From: Nematostella vectensis | Lineage: Eukaryota; Cnidaria; Anthozoa; Actiniaria; Edwardsiidae | DNA length: 64,000 bases | Assembly (NCBI RefSeq): GCF_932526225.1 | Contig: NC_064036.1 | Span: forward strand, 434,001 to 498,000 | Direction: 5' to 3' | Shown here: in pieces, positions 1-10,018 of the stretch | Position numbering within the stretch: position 1 is the first letter of the stretch | Layout of the letters: the number at the start of each line of letters is the position of its first letter | Made by a program: the position numbers and the translations under genes | Notes under the pieces: model-generated | Databases searched by the model: none | The model's input: only the letters and a program-made list of their open reading frames with translations | Told to the model about the DNA's origin: nothing

Positions 1-249
1 CCAGTTAAGCATTCTATGTATGCTTCCCTGTACAAAATGCGCCCCTTCAAATAGAACATTAAAGTTCACATACTTGTTTACTTCCTCAATCTCTTTGCTT
101 TGTGTTTTTTGTTAACTTCCTAGGAACAAATTGAATACATATAATCAATAAATCTAGCAAGCTTATTTTGCAAACTCACTTTTTTTATTATTTTTGCGCA
201 AAACCTATCAGGATTAAGGGGGTCCAGCACAAAGAAAAAAAAACGAATT

Positions 250-260
250 AAAAAAAAAAA
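250..260 (-). terminator. T run after box-B-like motif, possible Pol III stop
   Basis: Eleven A on the plus strand, T on the minus strand, lie 12 bases beyond the box-B-like motif. The run is 8-12 bases in most units and is broken to four A, a G and five A in units 19 and 20. A second A run of 8-10 lies 6-7 bases further left. Position fits a Pol III terminator but also the tail of a retroposed element. Confidence 0.35.
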
Positions 261-590
261 GCCCATTGGCCTGGGATCGAACCCGGTCTGAAGAACAAAA
301 CGGAAACCATACATACGGATTACCGAATCGGAATGGCAGCACAAGGCTTTTACGGAAGGCTGTAAAGAACCCGAAGGCCCCAAGCACCGATATTTCCGAG
401 CGAATATGCTGTACAACACTCTTGCAAGGTTATCCCAACCCGCGCATTAATGGGGAGGACAATAACCAGGATCCCAGGCCTGTAATACGGTTACGCCACG
501 CACAGCTCGCCGAGATTGTGGATGACAAAAAATAGAGGTCTATTTGGGCGTCTTGGGTCCCTTGGGGACTCGCCATGCGCACGGGCGCAT
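261..590. other. GC-rich, CpG-dense block of the monomer (reference copy)
   Basis: In an otherwise AT-rich unit, this 330 bp block has about 22 CpG dinucleotides by hand count; the remaining 1.7 kb has only a few. It starts sharply after an A run (250-260) and fades after GCGCATCTCTTTTATTG. It is present in all 31 units, with starts given in the unit entries. It carries a tRNA-like box B on the minus strand at its left edge. A plausible origin is an old insertion of a Pol III-type or other retroelement fragment, but I recognise no specific family. A continuous 89-codon frame runs through it without any ATG. Confidence 0.8.
273..284 (-). promoter_or_regulatory. Pol III box-B-like motif (reference copy)
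   Basis: On the minus strand this reads GGGTTCGATCCC, close to the T-arm/box B consensus GGTTCGANTCC of tRNA genes and tRNA-derived SINEs. The surrounding CCGGGTTCGATCCCAGG would form a T arm with one central mismatch. Twelve bases further on the minus strand a run of 11 T begins (250-260 on plus), which could end a Pol III transcript. I could not find a convincing box A or full cloverleaf upstream. The motif is intact in all units except 9 and 16, where the flanking G becomes T. It may be a relic. Confidence 0.5.
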
Positions 591-768
591 CTCTTTTATT
601 GTGTACATGACATCAAATTAGCGAAGAAAAAAGACGCTGTTTTGGTATCATGTGAAAAGCATTAAATAAATAGAAATAAAGACGTAAGGGGGGAGAATAT
701 TGACATCTTCATATTAGAATATTGACAAAATCCGAAATATTGTCTACGCTGACTAAGTAAAGCTGTAT

Positions 769-1079
769 TTTACTTTAAAGGGGCAGCAGCATAGTACTGC
801 GCATGTCTGGAGTCAGTGTTTATTGTAGGCTTTTAAGTGTCTTCAAACAGTTGAACTTTTTAAAAGCTGTCAATACCTTATTAAATAATATGCAATATTA
901 TATTGAAAACTATGTTAATTGACAGTTTGTGGTCATTTTTTTTGTTTTGTTTAAAGTCTCCCACATGTACCAAAAGCTCATAAGTCAGTATTAGAATTTC
1001 ACTGAAGTTCATTGTGTCAGGGCTCTAGAGCTATTGCAAATCTCTTAAACATGACACTCCCCTTTTAAAGGAAAGTAAA
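769..1079. repeat. Imperfect inverted repeat pair (reference copy)
   Basis: TTTACTTTAAAGGGGCAG at 769-786 faces CTCCCCTTTTAAAGGAAAGTAAA-type sequence at 1057-1079. The reverse complement of the right end is TTTACTTTCC followed by TTTAAAAGGGGAG, so the two ends share TTTACTTT and AAAGGGGNAG with a 5-6 base insertion. They bracket about 310 bp. This could be the worn ends of a second small transposon; no target-site duplication is apparent. Confidence 0.4.
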
Positions 1080-1137
1080 AAAAATCAAAATTGTTGGTGG
1101 GGGTCTCTGCTGTGTTTGTTTTCTTTTTAGTTTTGTT

Positions 1138-1157
1138 CTATTATTATTATTATTTTC
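1138..1157 (+). repeat. (TTA)n microsatellite (reference copy)
   Basis: CTATTATTATTATTATTTTC. The tract has the same length in every unit I compared, unlike the TA and A tracts, so it is not a major source of unit-length change. Confidence 0.8.
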
Positions 1158-1290
1158 TTTTTTAGAGGGGGAGGGGAATTCAGCTAAAAATAGCCAAGGG
1201 TCAATTCAAGCAACTAGTACAAAAGATGTTTTTTTGCAGTCCTTTATTCAATATATTCAAGGTTATCATGCAATTCTGTTGTTTGACTCC

Positions 1291-1303
1291 ATATATATAT
1301 ATT
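1291..1303 (+). repeat. (TA)n microsatellite with following T run (reference copy)
   Basis: CATATATATATATTT follows TTTGACT. The number of TA pairs and of following T residues differs between units (for example short in units 5, 7 and 10; long in units 19 and 20). Together with the A runs before the GC block, this explains most of the 2,000-2,011 bp range of unit length. Confidence 0.85.
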
Positions 1304-1484
1304 TTTTTCTTTCTTTTCATTACAAGTTCTATATGTGTAAGTGGTGACCATAGCTATGATTACTATTATTTAGAATATTTTTTTACCTACTAACAGAAAA
1401 CAACTTGACTGCAAAACACTTACTGTAGGGCACTCAATATTAGGCATTACTTTCATGTGGATGTAAGGTTGAAATGTCAAAACC

Positions 1485-1609
1485 TTCATTAACCCGTGAA
1501 CTACGCTTTAGCGTATTACACTTTGTGGTGATCTGATTCTATTGTACTTTTTTGTGTTTTACTAACTATTACCGTTTAACTATCACACTTTGTTTCACGG
1601 GTTAATGAA
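1485..1609. mobile_element. MITE-like 125 bp inverted-repeat element (reference copy)
   Basis: The ends are a perfect 16 bp inverted repeat, TTCATTAACCCGTGAA (1485-1500) and TTCACGGGTTAATGAA (1594-1609). AACC lies immediately outside both ends (1481-1484 and 1610-1613) and may be a 4 bp target-site duplication. Inside are a small hairpin TACGC-TTTA-GCGTA (1502-1515) and a direct repeat ACACTTTGT (1518-1526, 1585-1593). There is no coding capacity. Thirty-three copies are present in the window, once per unit and twice in units 26 and 30; lengths vary between 124 and 127 bp through a T run. The right arm is unchanged in every complete copy. The element was part of the founding monomer, not inserted repeatedly. 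Confidence 0.7.
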
Positions 1610-1726
1610 AACCACTCTAATTACTTACAGTAGTTCTTTTTTAATATTATTATTTACTTGTATAATTTAGATGAGCAATACATATTTCTTTATGGCTTTG
1701 TAGAGCTCATCTCGTTCCTCATAAAT

Positions 1727-1748
1727 AACAAACAAAATGAAGTTTGTT
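1727..1748. other. Small perfect hairpin AACAAAC/GTTTGTT
   Basis: Seven-base arms AACAAAC (1727-1733) and GTTTGTT (1742-1748) enclose AAAATGAA. It recurs in most units but is damaged in units 25 and 28, where ATAACAAGAAAATG shortens the left arm. Confidence 0.5.
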
Positions 1749-2004
1749 CTTATTTTGGTGCAAGGAATCTACAGTAGTTTTCTAATCAGATAATTGTTTT
1801 TTTTTTAACACACACCTGTTATTTCAACAGCTCTTACTTGAGTTTGCTTGTCTCAGAAATATACCTTGCTTAATAAACAAATATATCTTACAAACTTATT
1901 TAATAATAGGTAACAACTGCAATATTTTATGAAGAGAGTGCCCCTCCCTTCCCCCTGCTATTGTTGACATTATGCTCAATAAACTGTTACCTCTCCCTTC
2001 TCCA

Positions 2005-4004
2005 CCAGTTAAGCATTCTATGTATGCTTCCCTGTACAAAATGCGCCCCTTCAAATAGAACATTAAAGTTCACATACTTGTTTACTTCCTCAATCTCTTT
2101 GCTTTGTGTTTTTTGTTAACTTCCTAGGAACAAATTGAATACATATAATCAATAAATCTAGCAAGCTTATTTTGCAAACTCACTTTTTTTATTATTTTTG
2201 CGCAAAACCTATCAGGATAAAGGGGGTCCAGCACAAAGAAAAAAAACGAATTAAAAAAAAAAAGCCCATTGGCCTGGGATCGAACCCGGTCTGAAGAACA
2301 AAACGGAAACCATACATACGGATTACCGAATCGGTATGGCAGCAAAAGGCTTTTACGGAAGGCTGTTAAGAATCCGAAGGCCCCAAGCACCGATATTTCC
2401 GAGCGAATATGCTGTACAACACTCTTGCAAGGTTATCCCAACCCGCGCATTAATGGGGAGGACAATAACCAGGATCCCAGGCCTGTAATACGGTTACGCC
2501 ACGCACAGCTCGCCGAGATTGTGGATGACAAAAATAGAGGTCTATTTGGGCGTCTTGGGTCCCTTGGGGACTCGCCATGCGCACGGGCGCATCTCTTTTA
2601 TTGTGTACATGACATCAAATTAGCGAAGAAAAAAGACGCTGTTTTGGTATCATGTGAAAAGCATAAAATAAATAGAAATAAAGACGTAAGGGGGGAGAAA
2701 ATTGACATCTTCATATTAGAATATTGACAAAATCCGCAATATTGTCTACGCTGACTAAGTAAAGCTGTATTTTACTTTAAAGGGGCAGCAGCATAGTACT
2801 GCGCATGTCTGGAGTCAGTGTTGATTGTAGGCTTTTAAGTGCCTTCAAACAGTTGAACTTTTTAAAAGCTGTCAATACCTTATTAAATAATATGCAATAT
2901 TATATTGAAAACTATGTTAATTGACAGTTTGTGGTCATTTTTTTGTTTTGTTTAAAGTCTCCCACATGTACCAAAAGCTCATAAGTCAGTATTAGAATTT
3001 CACTGAAGTTCATTGTGTCAGGGCTCTAGAGCTATTGCAAATCTCTTAAACATGACACTCCCCTTTTAAAGGAAAGTAAAAAATAATCAAAATTGTTGGT
3101 GGGGGTCTCTGCTGTGTTTGTTTTCTTTTTAGTTTTGTTCTATTATTATTATTATTTTCTTTTTTAGAGGGGGAGGGGAATTCAGCTAAAAATAGCCAAG
3201 GGTCAATTCAAGCAACTAGTACAAAAGATGTTTTTTTTGCAGTCCTTTTTTCAATATATTCAAGGTTATCATGCAATTCTGTTGTTTGACTGCATATATA
3301 TATTTTTTCTTTCTTTTCATTACAAGTTCTATATGTGTAAGTGGTGACCATAGCTATGATTACTATTATTTAGAATAATTTTTTTACCTACTAACAGAAA
3401 ACAACTTGACTGCAAAACACTTACTGTAGGGCACTCCATATTAGGCATTACTTTCATGTGGATGTAAGGTTGAAATGTCAAAACCTTCATTAACCCGTGA
3501 ACTACGCTTTAGCGTATTACACTTTGTGGTGATCTGATTCTATTGTACTTTTTTGTGTTTTACTAACTATTACCGTTTAACTATCACACTTTGTTTCACG
3601 GGTTAATGAAAACCACTCTAATTACTTACAGTAGTTCTTTTTTAATATTATCATTTACTTGTATAATTTAGATGAGCAATACATATTTCTTTATGGCTTT
3701 GTAGAGCTCATCTCGTTCCTCATAAATAACAAACAAAATGAAGTTTGTTCTTATTTTGGTGCAAAGGAATCTACAGTAGTTTTCTAATCAGATAATTGTT
3801 TTTCTTTTAACACTCACCTGTTATTTCAACAGCCTTACTTGATTTTGCTTGTGTCAGAAATAGACCTTGCTTAATAAACAAAGACATGTTACAAACTTAT
3901 TTAATAATAGGTAACAACTGCAATATTGTATGAAGAGAGTGCCCCTCTCTTCCCCCTGCTATTGTTGAAATTATTCTCAATAAATTTTACCTCTTCCCTC
4001 TCCA
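2005..4004 (+). repeat. Unit 2 (2,000 bp)
   Basis: GC-rich block from 2264, inverted-repeat element 3486-3610. Private changes are GCAGCAAAAGG, CTGTTAAGAATCC and CAGGATAAAGG. It alone has five instead of six A residues in GATGACAAAAATAG (about 2,530), which joins two frames into one 152-codon stop-free stretch. The last part already has the AGACATG variant found from unit 3 onward. Confidence 0.95.
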
Positions 4005-6008
4005 CCAGTTAAGCATTCCATGTATGCTTCCCTGTACAAAATGCACCCCTTCAAATAGAACATTAAAGTTCACATACTTGTTTACTTCCTCAAACTCTTT
4101 GCTTTGTGTTTTTTGTTAACTTCCTAAGAACAAATTGAATACATATAATCAATAAATCTAGCAACCTTATTTTGCAAACTCACTTTTTTTTATTATTTTT
4201 GCGCAAAACCTATCAGGATTAAGGGGGTCCAGCACAAAGAAAAAAAAACGAACTAAAAAAAAAAGCCCATTGGCCTGGGATCGAACCCGGTCTGAAGAAC
4301 AAAACGGAAACCATACATACGGATTACCCAATCGGTATGGCAGCACAAGGCTTTTACGGAAGGCTGTAAAGAACCCGAAGGCCCCAAGCACCGATATTTC
4401 CGAGCGAATATGCTGTACAACACTCTTGCAAGGTTATCCCAACCCGCGCATTAATGGGGAGGACAATAACCAGGATCCCAGGCCTGTAATACGGTTACGC
4501 CACGCACAGCTCGCCGAGATTGTGGATGACAAAAAATAGAGGTCTATTTGGGCGTCTTGGGTCCCTTGGGGACTCGCCATGCGCACGGGCGCATCTCTTT
4601 TATTGTGTACATGACATCAAATTAGGGAAGAAAAAAGACGCTGTTTTGGTATCATGTGAAAATCATAAAATAAATAGAAATAAAGACGTAAGGGGGGAGA
4701 ATATTGACATCTTTATATTAGAATATTGACAAAATCCGCAATTTTGTCTACGCTGACTAAGTAAAGCTGTATTTTACTTTAAAGGGGCAGCAACATAGTA
4801 CTGCGCATTTCTGGAGTCAGTGATTATTGTAGGCTTTTAAGTGTCAACAAACATTTGAACTTTTTAAAAGCTGTGAATACCTTATTAAATAATATGCAAT
4901 ATTATATTGAAAACTATGTTAATTGACAGTTTGTGGTCATTTTTTTGTTTTGTTTGAAGTCTCCCACATGTACCAAAAGCTCATAAGTCAGTATTAGAAT
5001 TTCACTGAAGTTCATTGTGTCAGGGCTCTAGAGCTATTGCAAATCTCTTAACCATGACATTCCCCTTTTAAAGGAAAGTAAAAAAAATCAAAATTGTTGG
5101 TGGGGGTCTCTGTTGTGTTTGTTTTCTTTTTAGTTTTGTTCTATTATTATTATTATTTTCTTTTTTAGAGGGGGAGGGGAATTCAGCTAAAAATAGCCAA
5201 GGGTCAATTCAAGCAACTAGTACAAAAGATGTTTTTTTGCAGTCCTTTGTTCAATATATTCAAGGTTATCATGCAATTCTGTTGTTTGACTGCATATATA
5301 TATATATTTTTTCTTTCTTTTCATTACAAGTTCTATATGTGTAAGTGGTGACCATAGCTATGATTACTATTATTTAGAATAATTTTTTACCTACTAACAG
5401 AAAACAACTTGACTGCAAAACACTTACTGTAGGGCACTCGATATTAGGCATTACTTTCATGTGGATGTAAGGTTGAAATGTCAAAACCTTCATTAACCCG
5501 TGAACTACGCTTTAGCGTATTACACTTTGTGGTGATCTGATTCTATTGTACTTTTTTGTGTTTTACTAACTATTACCGTTTAACTATCACACTTTGTTTC
5601 ACGGGTTAATGAAAACCACTCTAATTACTTACAGTAGTTCTTTTTTAATATTATCATTTACTTGTATAATTTAGATGAGCAATACATATTTCTTTATGGC
5701 TTTGTAGAGCTCATCTCGCTCCTCATAAATAACAAACAAAATGAAGTTTGTTCTTATTTTGGTGCAAAGGAATCTACAGTAGTTTTCTAATCAGATAATT
5801 GTTTTTCTTTTAACACTCACCTGTTATTTCAACAGCCTTACTTGAGTTTGCTTGTGTCAGAAATAGACCTTGCTTAATAAACAAAGACATGTTACAAACT
5901 TATTTAATAATAGGTAACAACTGCAATATTGTATGAAGAGAGTGCCCCTCTCTCCCCCCTGCTATTGTTGAAATTATGCTCAATAAACTTTTACCTCTTC
6001 CCTCTCCA
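4005..6008 (+). repeat. Unit 3 (2,004 bp)
   Basis: GC-rich block from 4265, inverted-repeat element 5489-5613. It carries GCAACCTTATT, TTAGGGAAG, CAACAAACATTTG and CATGACATTCC, the combination also seen in units 6 and 13. It belongs to the unit 6 subtype. Confidence 0.95.
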
Positions 6009-8016
6009 CCAGTTAAGCATTCTATGTATGCTTCCCTGTACAAAATGCACCCCTTCAAATAGAACATTAAAGTTCACATACTTGTTTACTTCCTCAAACT
6101 CTTTGCTTTGTGTTTTTTGTTAACTTCCTAAGAACAAATTGAATACATATAATCAATAAATCTAGCAAGCTTATTTTGCAAACTCACTTTTTTTTATTAT
6201 TTTTTGCGCAAAACCTATCAGGATTAAGGGGGTCCAGCACAAAGAAAAAAAAACGAACTAAAAAAAAAAAGCCCATTGGCCTGGGATCGAACCCGGTCTG
6301 AAGAACAAAACGGAAACCATACATACGGATTACCCAATCGGTATGGCAGCACAAGGCTTTTACGGAAGGCTGTAAAGAACCCGAAGGCCCCAAGCACCGA
6401 TATTTCCGAGCGAATATGCTGTACAACACTCTTGCAAGGTTATCCCAACCCGCGCATTAATGGGGAGGACAATAACCAGGATCCCAGGCCTGTAATACGG
6501 TTACGCCACGCACAGCTCGCCGACATTGTGGATGACAAAAAATAGAGGTCTATTTGGGCGTCTTGGGTCCCTTGGGGACTCGCCATGCGCACGGGCGCAT
6601 CTCTTTTATTGTGTACATGACATCAAATTAGCGAAGAAAAAAGACGCTGTTTTGGTATCATGTGAAAAGCATAAAATAAATAGAAATAAAGACGTAAGGG
6701 GGGAGAATATTGACATCTTCATATTAGAATATTGACAAAATCCGCAATTTTGTCTACGCTGACTAAGTAAAGCTGTATTTTACTTTAAAGGGGCAGCAAC
6801 ATAGTACTGCGCATTTCTTGAGTCAGTGATTATTGTAGGCTTTTAAGTGTCAACAAACAGTTGAACTTTTTAAAAGCTGTCAATACCTTATTAAATAATA
6901 TGCAATATTATATTGAAAACTATGTTAATTGACAGTTTGTGGTCATTTTTTTTGTTTTGTTTAAAGTCTCCCACATGTACCAAAAGCTCATAAGTCAGTA
7001 TTAGAATTTCACTGAAGTTCATTGTGTCAGGGCTCTAGAGCTATTGCAAATCTCTTAAACATGACACTCCCCTTTTAAAGGAAAGTAAAAAAAATCAAAA
7101 TTGTTGGTGGGGGTCTCTGCTGTGTTTGTTTTCTTTTTAGTTTTGTTCTATTATTATTATTATTTTCTTTTTTAGAGGGGGAGGGGAATTCAGCTAAAAA
7201 TAGCCAAGGGTCAATTCAAGCAACTAGTACAAAAGATGTTTTTTTGCAGTCCTTTATTCAATATATTCAAGGTTATCATGCAATTCTGTTGTTTGACTGC
7301 ATATATATATATATTTTTTCTTTCTTTTCATTACAAGTTCTATATGTGTAAGTGGTGACCATAGCTATGATTACTATTATTTAGAATAATTTTTTACCTA
7401 CTAACAGAAAACAACTTGACTGCAAAACACTTACTGTAGGGCACTCGATATTAGGCATTACTTTCATGTGGATGTAAGGTTGAAATGTCAAAACCTTCAT
7501 TAACCCGTGAACTACGCTTTAGCGTATTACACTTTGTGGTGATCTGATTCTATTGTACTTTTTTTGTGTTTTACTAACTATTACCGTTTAACTATCACAC
7601 TTTGTTTCACGGGTTAATGAAAACCACTCTAATTACTTACAGTAGTTCTTTTTTAATATTATCATTTACTTGTATAATTTAGATGAGCAATACATATTTC
7701 TTTATGGCTTTGTAGAGCTCATCTCGCTCCTCATAAATAACAAACAAAATGAAGTTTGTTCTTATTTTGGTGCAAAGGAATCTACAGTAGTTTTCTAATC
7801 AGATAATTGTTTTTCTTTTAACACTCACCTGTTATTTCAACAGCCTTACTTGAGTTTGCTTGTGTCAGAAATAGACCTTGCTTAATAAACAAAGACATGT
7901 TACAAACTTATTTAATAATAGGTAACAACTGCAATATTGTATGAAGAGAGTGCCCCTCTCTCCCCCCTGCTATTGTTGAAATTATGCTCAATAAACTTTT
8001 ACCTCTTCCCTCTCCA
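6009..8016 (+). repeat. Unit 4 (2,008 bp), left edge of the 14 kb block
   Basis: GC-rich block from 6271, inverted-repeat element 7496-7621. Private GCCGACATTG in the GC block. CATTTCTTGAGTC at about 6,811 is shared with units 8 and 15. The right part, from about 7,097, is the start of the 14,039 bp block and matches the right part of unit 11. Confidence 0.95.
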
Positions 8017-10018
8017 CCAGTTAAGCATTCTATGTATGCTTCCCTGTACAAAATGCACCCCTTCAAATAGAACATTAAAGTTCACATACTTGTTTACTTC
8101 CTCAAACTCTTTGCTTTGTGTTTTTTGTTAACTTCCTAAGAACAAATTGAATACATATAATCAATAAATCTAGCAAGCTTATTTTGCAAACTCACTTTTT
8201 TTTATTATTTTTGCGCAAAACCTATCAGGATTAAGGGGGTCCAGCACAAAGAAAAAAAAACGAACTAAAAAAAAAAAGCCCATTGGCCTGGGATCGAACC
8301 CGGTCTGAAGAACAAAACGGAAACCATACATACGGATTACCCAATCGGTATGGCAGCACAAGGCTTTTACGGAAGGCTGTAAAGAACCCGAAGGCCCCAA
8401 GCACCGATATTTCCGAGCGAATATGCTGTACAACACTCTTGCAAGGTTATCCCAACCCGCGCATTAATGGGGAGGACAATAACCAGGATCCCAGGCCTGT
8501 AATACGGTTACGCCACGCACAGCTCGCCGAGATTGTGGATGACAAAAAATAGAGGTCTATTTGGGCGTCTTGGGTCCCTTGGGGACTCGCCATGCGCACG
8601 GGCGCATCTCTTTTATTGTGTACATGACATCAAATTAGCGAAGAAAAAAGACGCTGTTTTGGTATCATGTGAAAAGCATAAAATAAATAGAAATAAAGAC
8701 GTAAGGGGGGAGAATATTGACATCTTCATATTAGAATATTGACAAAATCCGCAATATTGTCTACGCTGACTAAGTAAAGCTGTATTTTACTTTAAAGGGG
8801 CAGCAGCATAGTACTGCGCATGTCTGGAGTCAGTGTTTATTGTAGGCTTTTAAGTGTCTTCAAACAGTTGAACTTTTTAAAAGCTGTCAATACCTTATTA
8901 AATAATATGCAATATTATATTGAAAACTATGTTAATTGACAGTTTGTGGTCATTTTTTTTTGTTTTGTTTAAAGTCTCCCACATGTACCAAAAGCTCATA
9001 AGTCAGTATTAGAATTTCACTGAAGTTCATTGTGTCAGGGCTCTAGAGCTATTGCAAATCTCTTAAACATGACACTCCCCTTTTAAAGGAAAGTAAAAAA
9101 AATCAAAATTGTTGGTGGGGGTCTCTGCTGTGTTTGTTTTCTTTTTAGTTTTGTTCTATTATTATTATTATTTTCTTTTTTAGAGGGGGAGGGGAATTCA
9201 GCTAAAAATAGCCAAGGGTCAATTCAAGCAACTAGTACAAAAGATGTTTTTTTGCAGTCCTTTATTCAATATATTCAAGGTTATCATGCAATTCTGTTGT
9301 TTGACTGCATATATATATTTTTTCTTTCTTTTCATTACAATTTCTATATGTGTAAGTGGTGACCATAGCTATGATTACTATTATTTAGAATATCTTTTAC
9401 CTACTAACAGAAAACAACTTGACTGCAAAACACTTACTGTAGGGCACTCGATATTAGGCATTACTTTCATGTGGATGTAAGGTTGAAATGTCAAAACCTT
9501 CATTAACCCGTGAACTACGCTTTAGCGTATTACACTTTGTGGTGATCTGATTCTATTGTACTTTTTTGTGTTTTACTAACTATTACCGTTTAACTATCAC
9601 ACTTTGTTTCACGGGTTAATGAAAACCACTCTAATTACTTACAGTAGTTCTTTTTTAATATTATCATTTACTTGTATAATTTAGATGAGCAATACATATT
9701 TCTTTATGGCTTTGTAGAGCTCATCTCGTTCCTCATAAATAACAAACAAAATGAAGTTTGTTCTTATTTTGGTGCAAAGGAATCTACAGTAGTTTTCTAA
9801 TCAGATAATTGTTTTTCTTTTAACACTCACCTGTTATTTCAACAGCCTTACTTGAGTTTGCTTGTGTCAGAAATAGACCTTGCTTAATAAACAAAGACAT
9901 GTTACAAACTTATTTAATAATAGGTAACAACTGCAATATTGTATGAAGAGAGTGCCCCTCTCTTCCCCCTGCTATTGTTGAAATTATGCTCAATAAACTT
10001 TTACCTCTTCCCTCTCCA
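8017..10018 (+). repeat. Unit 5 (2,002 bp)
   Basis: GC-rich block from 8278, inverted-repeat element 9499-9623. It has the CAATTTCTATATG and AATATCTTTTACC variants. Almost identical to unit 7, 4,008 bp downstream, so the seven-unit block contains an older two-unit duplication. Its counterpart in copy B is unit 12; a difference is A at 9582. Confidence 0.95.

Larger units (their letters stand above)
1..2004 (+). repeat. Unit 1 (2,004 bp), reference for internal layout
   Basis: First complete unit in this phase. GC-rich block 261-590, (TTA)n at about 1,140, (TA)n at about 1,292, terminal-inverted-repeat element 1485-1609. Private variants are CGGAATGG in the GC block and GCATTAAATAAATAG. It is closest to unit 2: both have GTATATGG-free AT-rich flanks, TTCAATAG-type 3' ends and the AATATATCTTAC variant near the end of the unit. 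Confidence 0.95.

Noticed and set aside
261-300. Retroviral or LTR-type primer binding site (TGG followed by tRNA-complementary sequence)
   Set aside because: Only two bases separate TGG from the T-arm-like motif; a real primer binding site needs the acceptor-stem complement in between. No LTRs flank it.
266-535. 89-codon frame on plus strand, repeated in every unit
   Set aside because: It opens at TTG and has no ATG anywhere in the frame, has no recognisable domain, changes mostly at amino-acid-altering positions between copies, and recurs only with the repeat. In a eukaryotic satellite this is not a supportable gene.
1345-1850. Splice-like motifs (GTAAGT, TACTAAC, T-rich tract plus CAG)
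   Set aside because: Such short motifs are expected by chance in T-rich DNA, and no coding exon is present for them to join.
2124-2390. Minus-strand frames through the GC block and A runs (for example those with poly-Phe stretches)
   Set aside because: The Phe runs are simply T tracts. Frame ends and lengths change with A-run length from unit to unit.
4520-4729. 69-codon frame following the GC block
   Set aside because: It starts at TTG, overlaps the previous frame and ends in low-complexity AT-rich DNA. It is broken or altered by G-run length in units 6 and 13.
5929-6123. 64-codon frame rich in Leu, Ser and Cys across the unit boundary
   Set aside because: It starts at TTG and reads through pyrimidine-rich DNA, which gives hydrophobic residues by composition. 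No signal beyond recurrence.
9244-9480. 78-codon frame with hydrophobic middle, repeated in units 5, 7, 12 and 14
   Set aside because: It does begin with ATG, but it is present only in the units with the right TA-tract length and reads through microsatellite DNA; the hydrophobic stretch comes from T-rich sequence.
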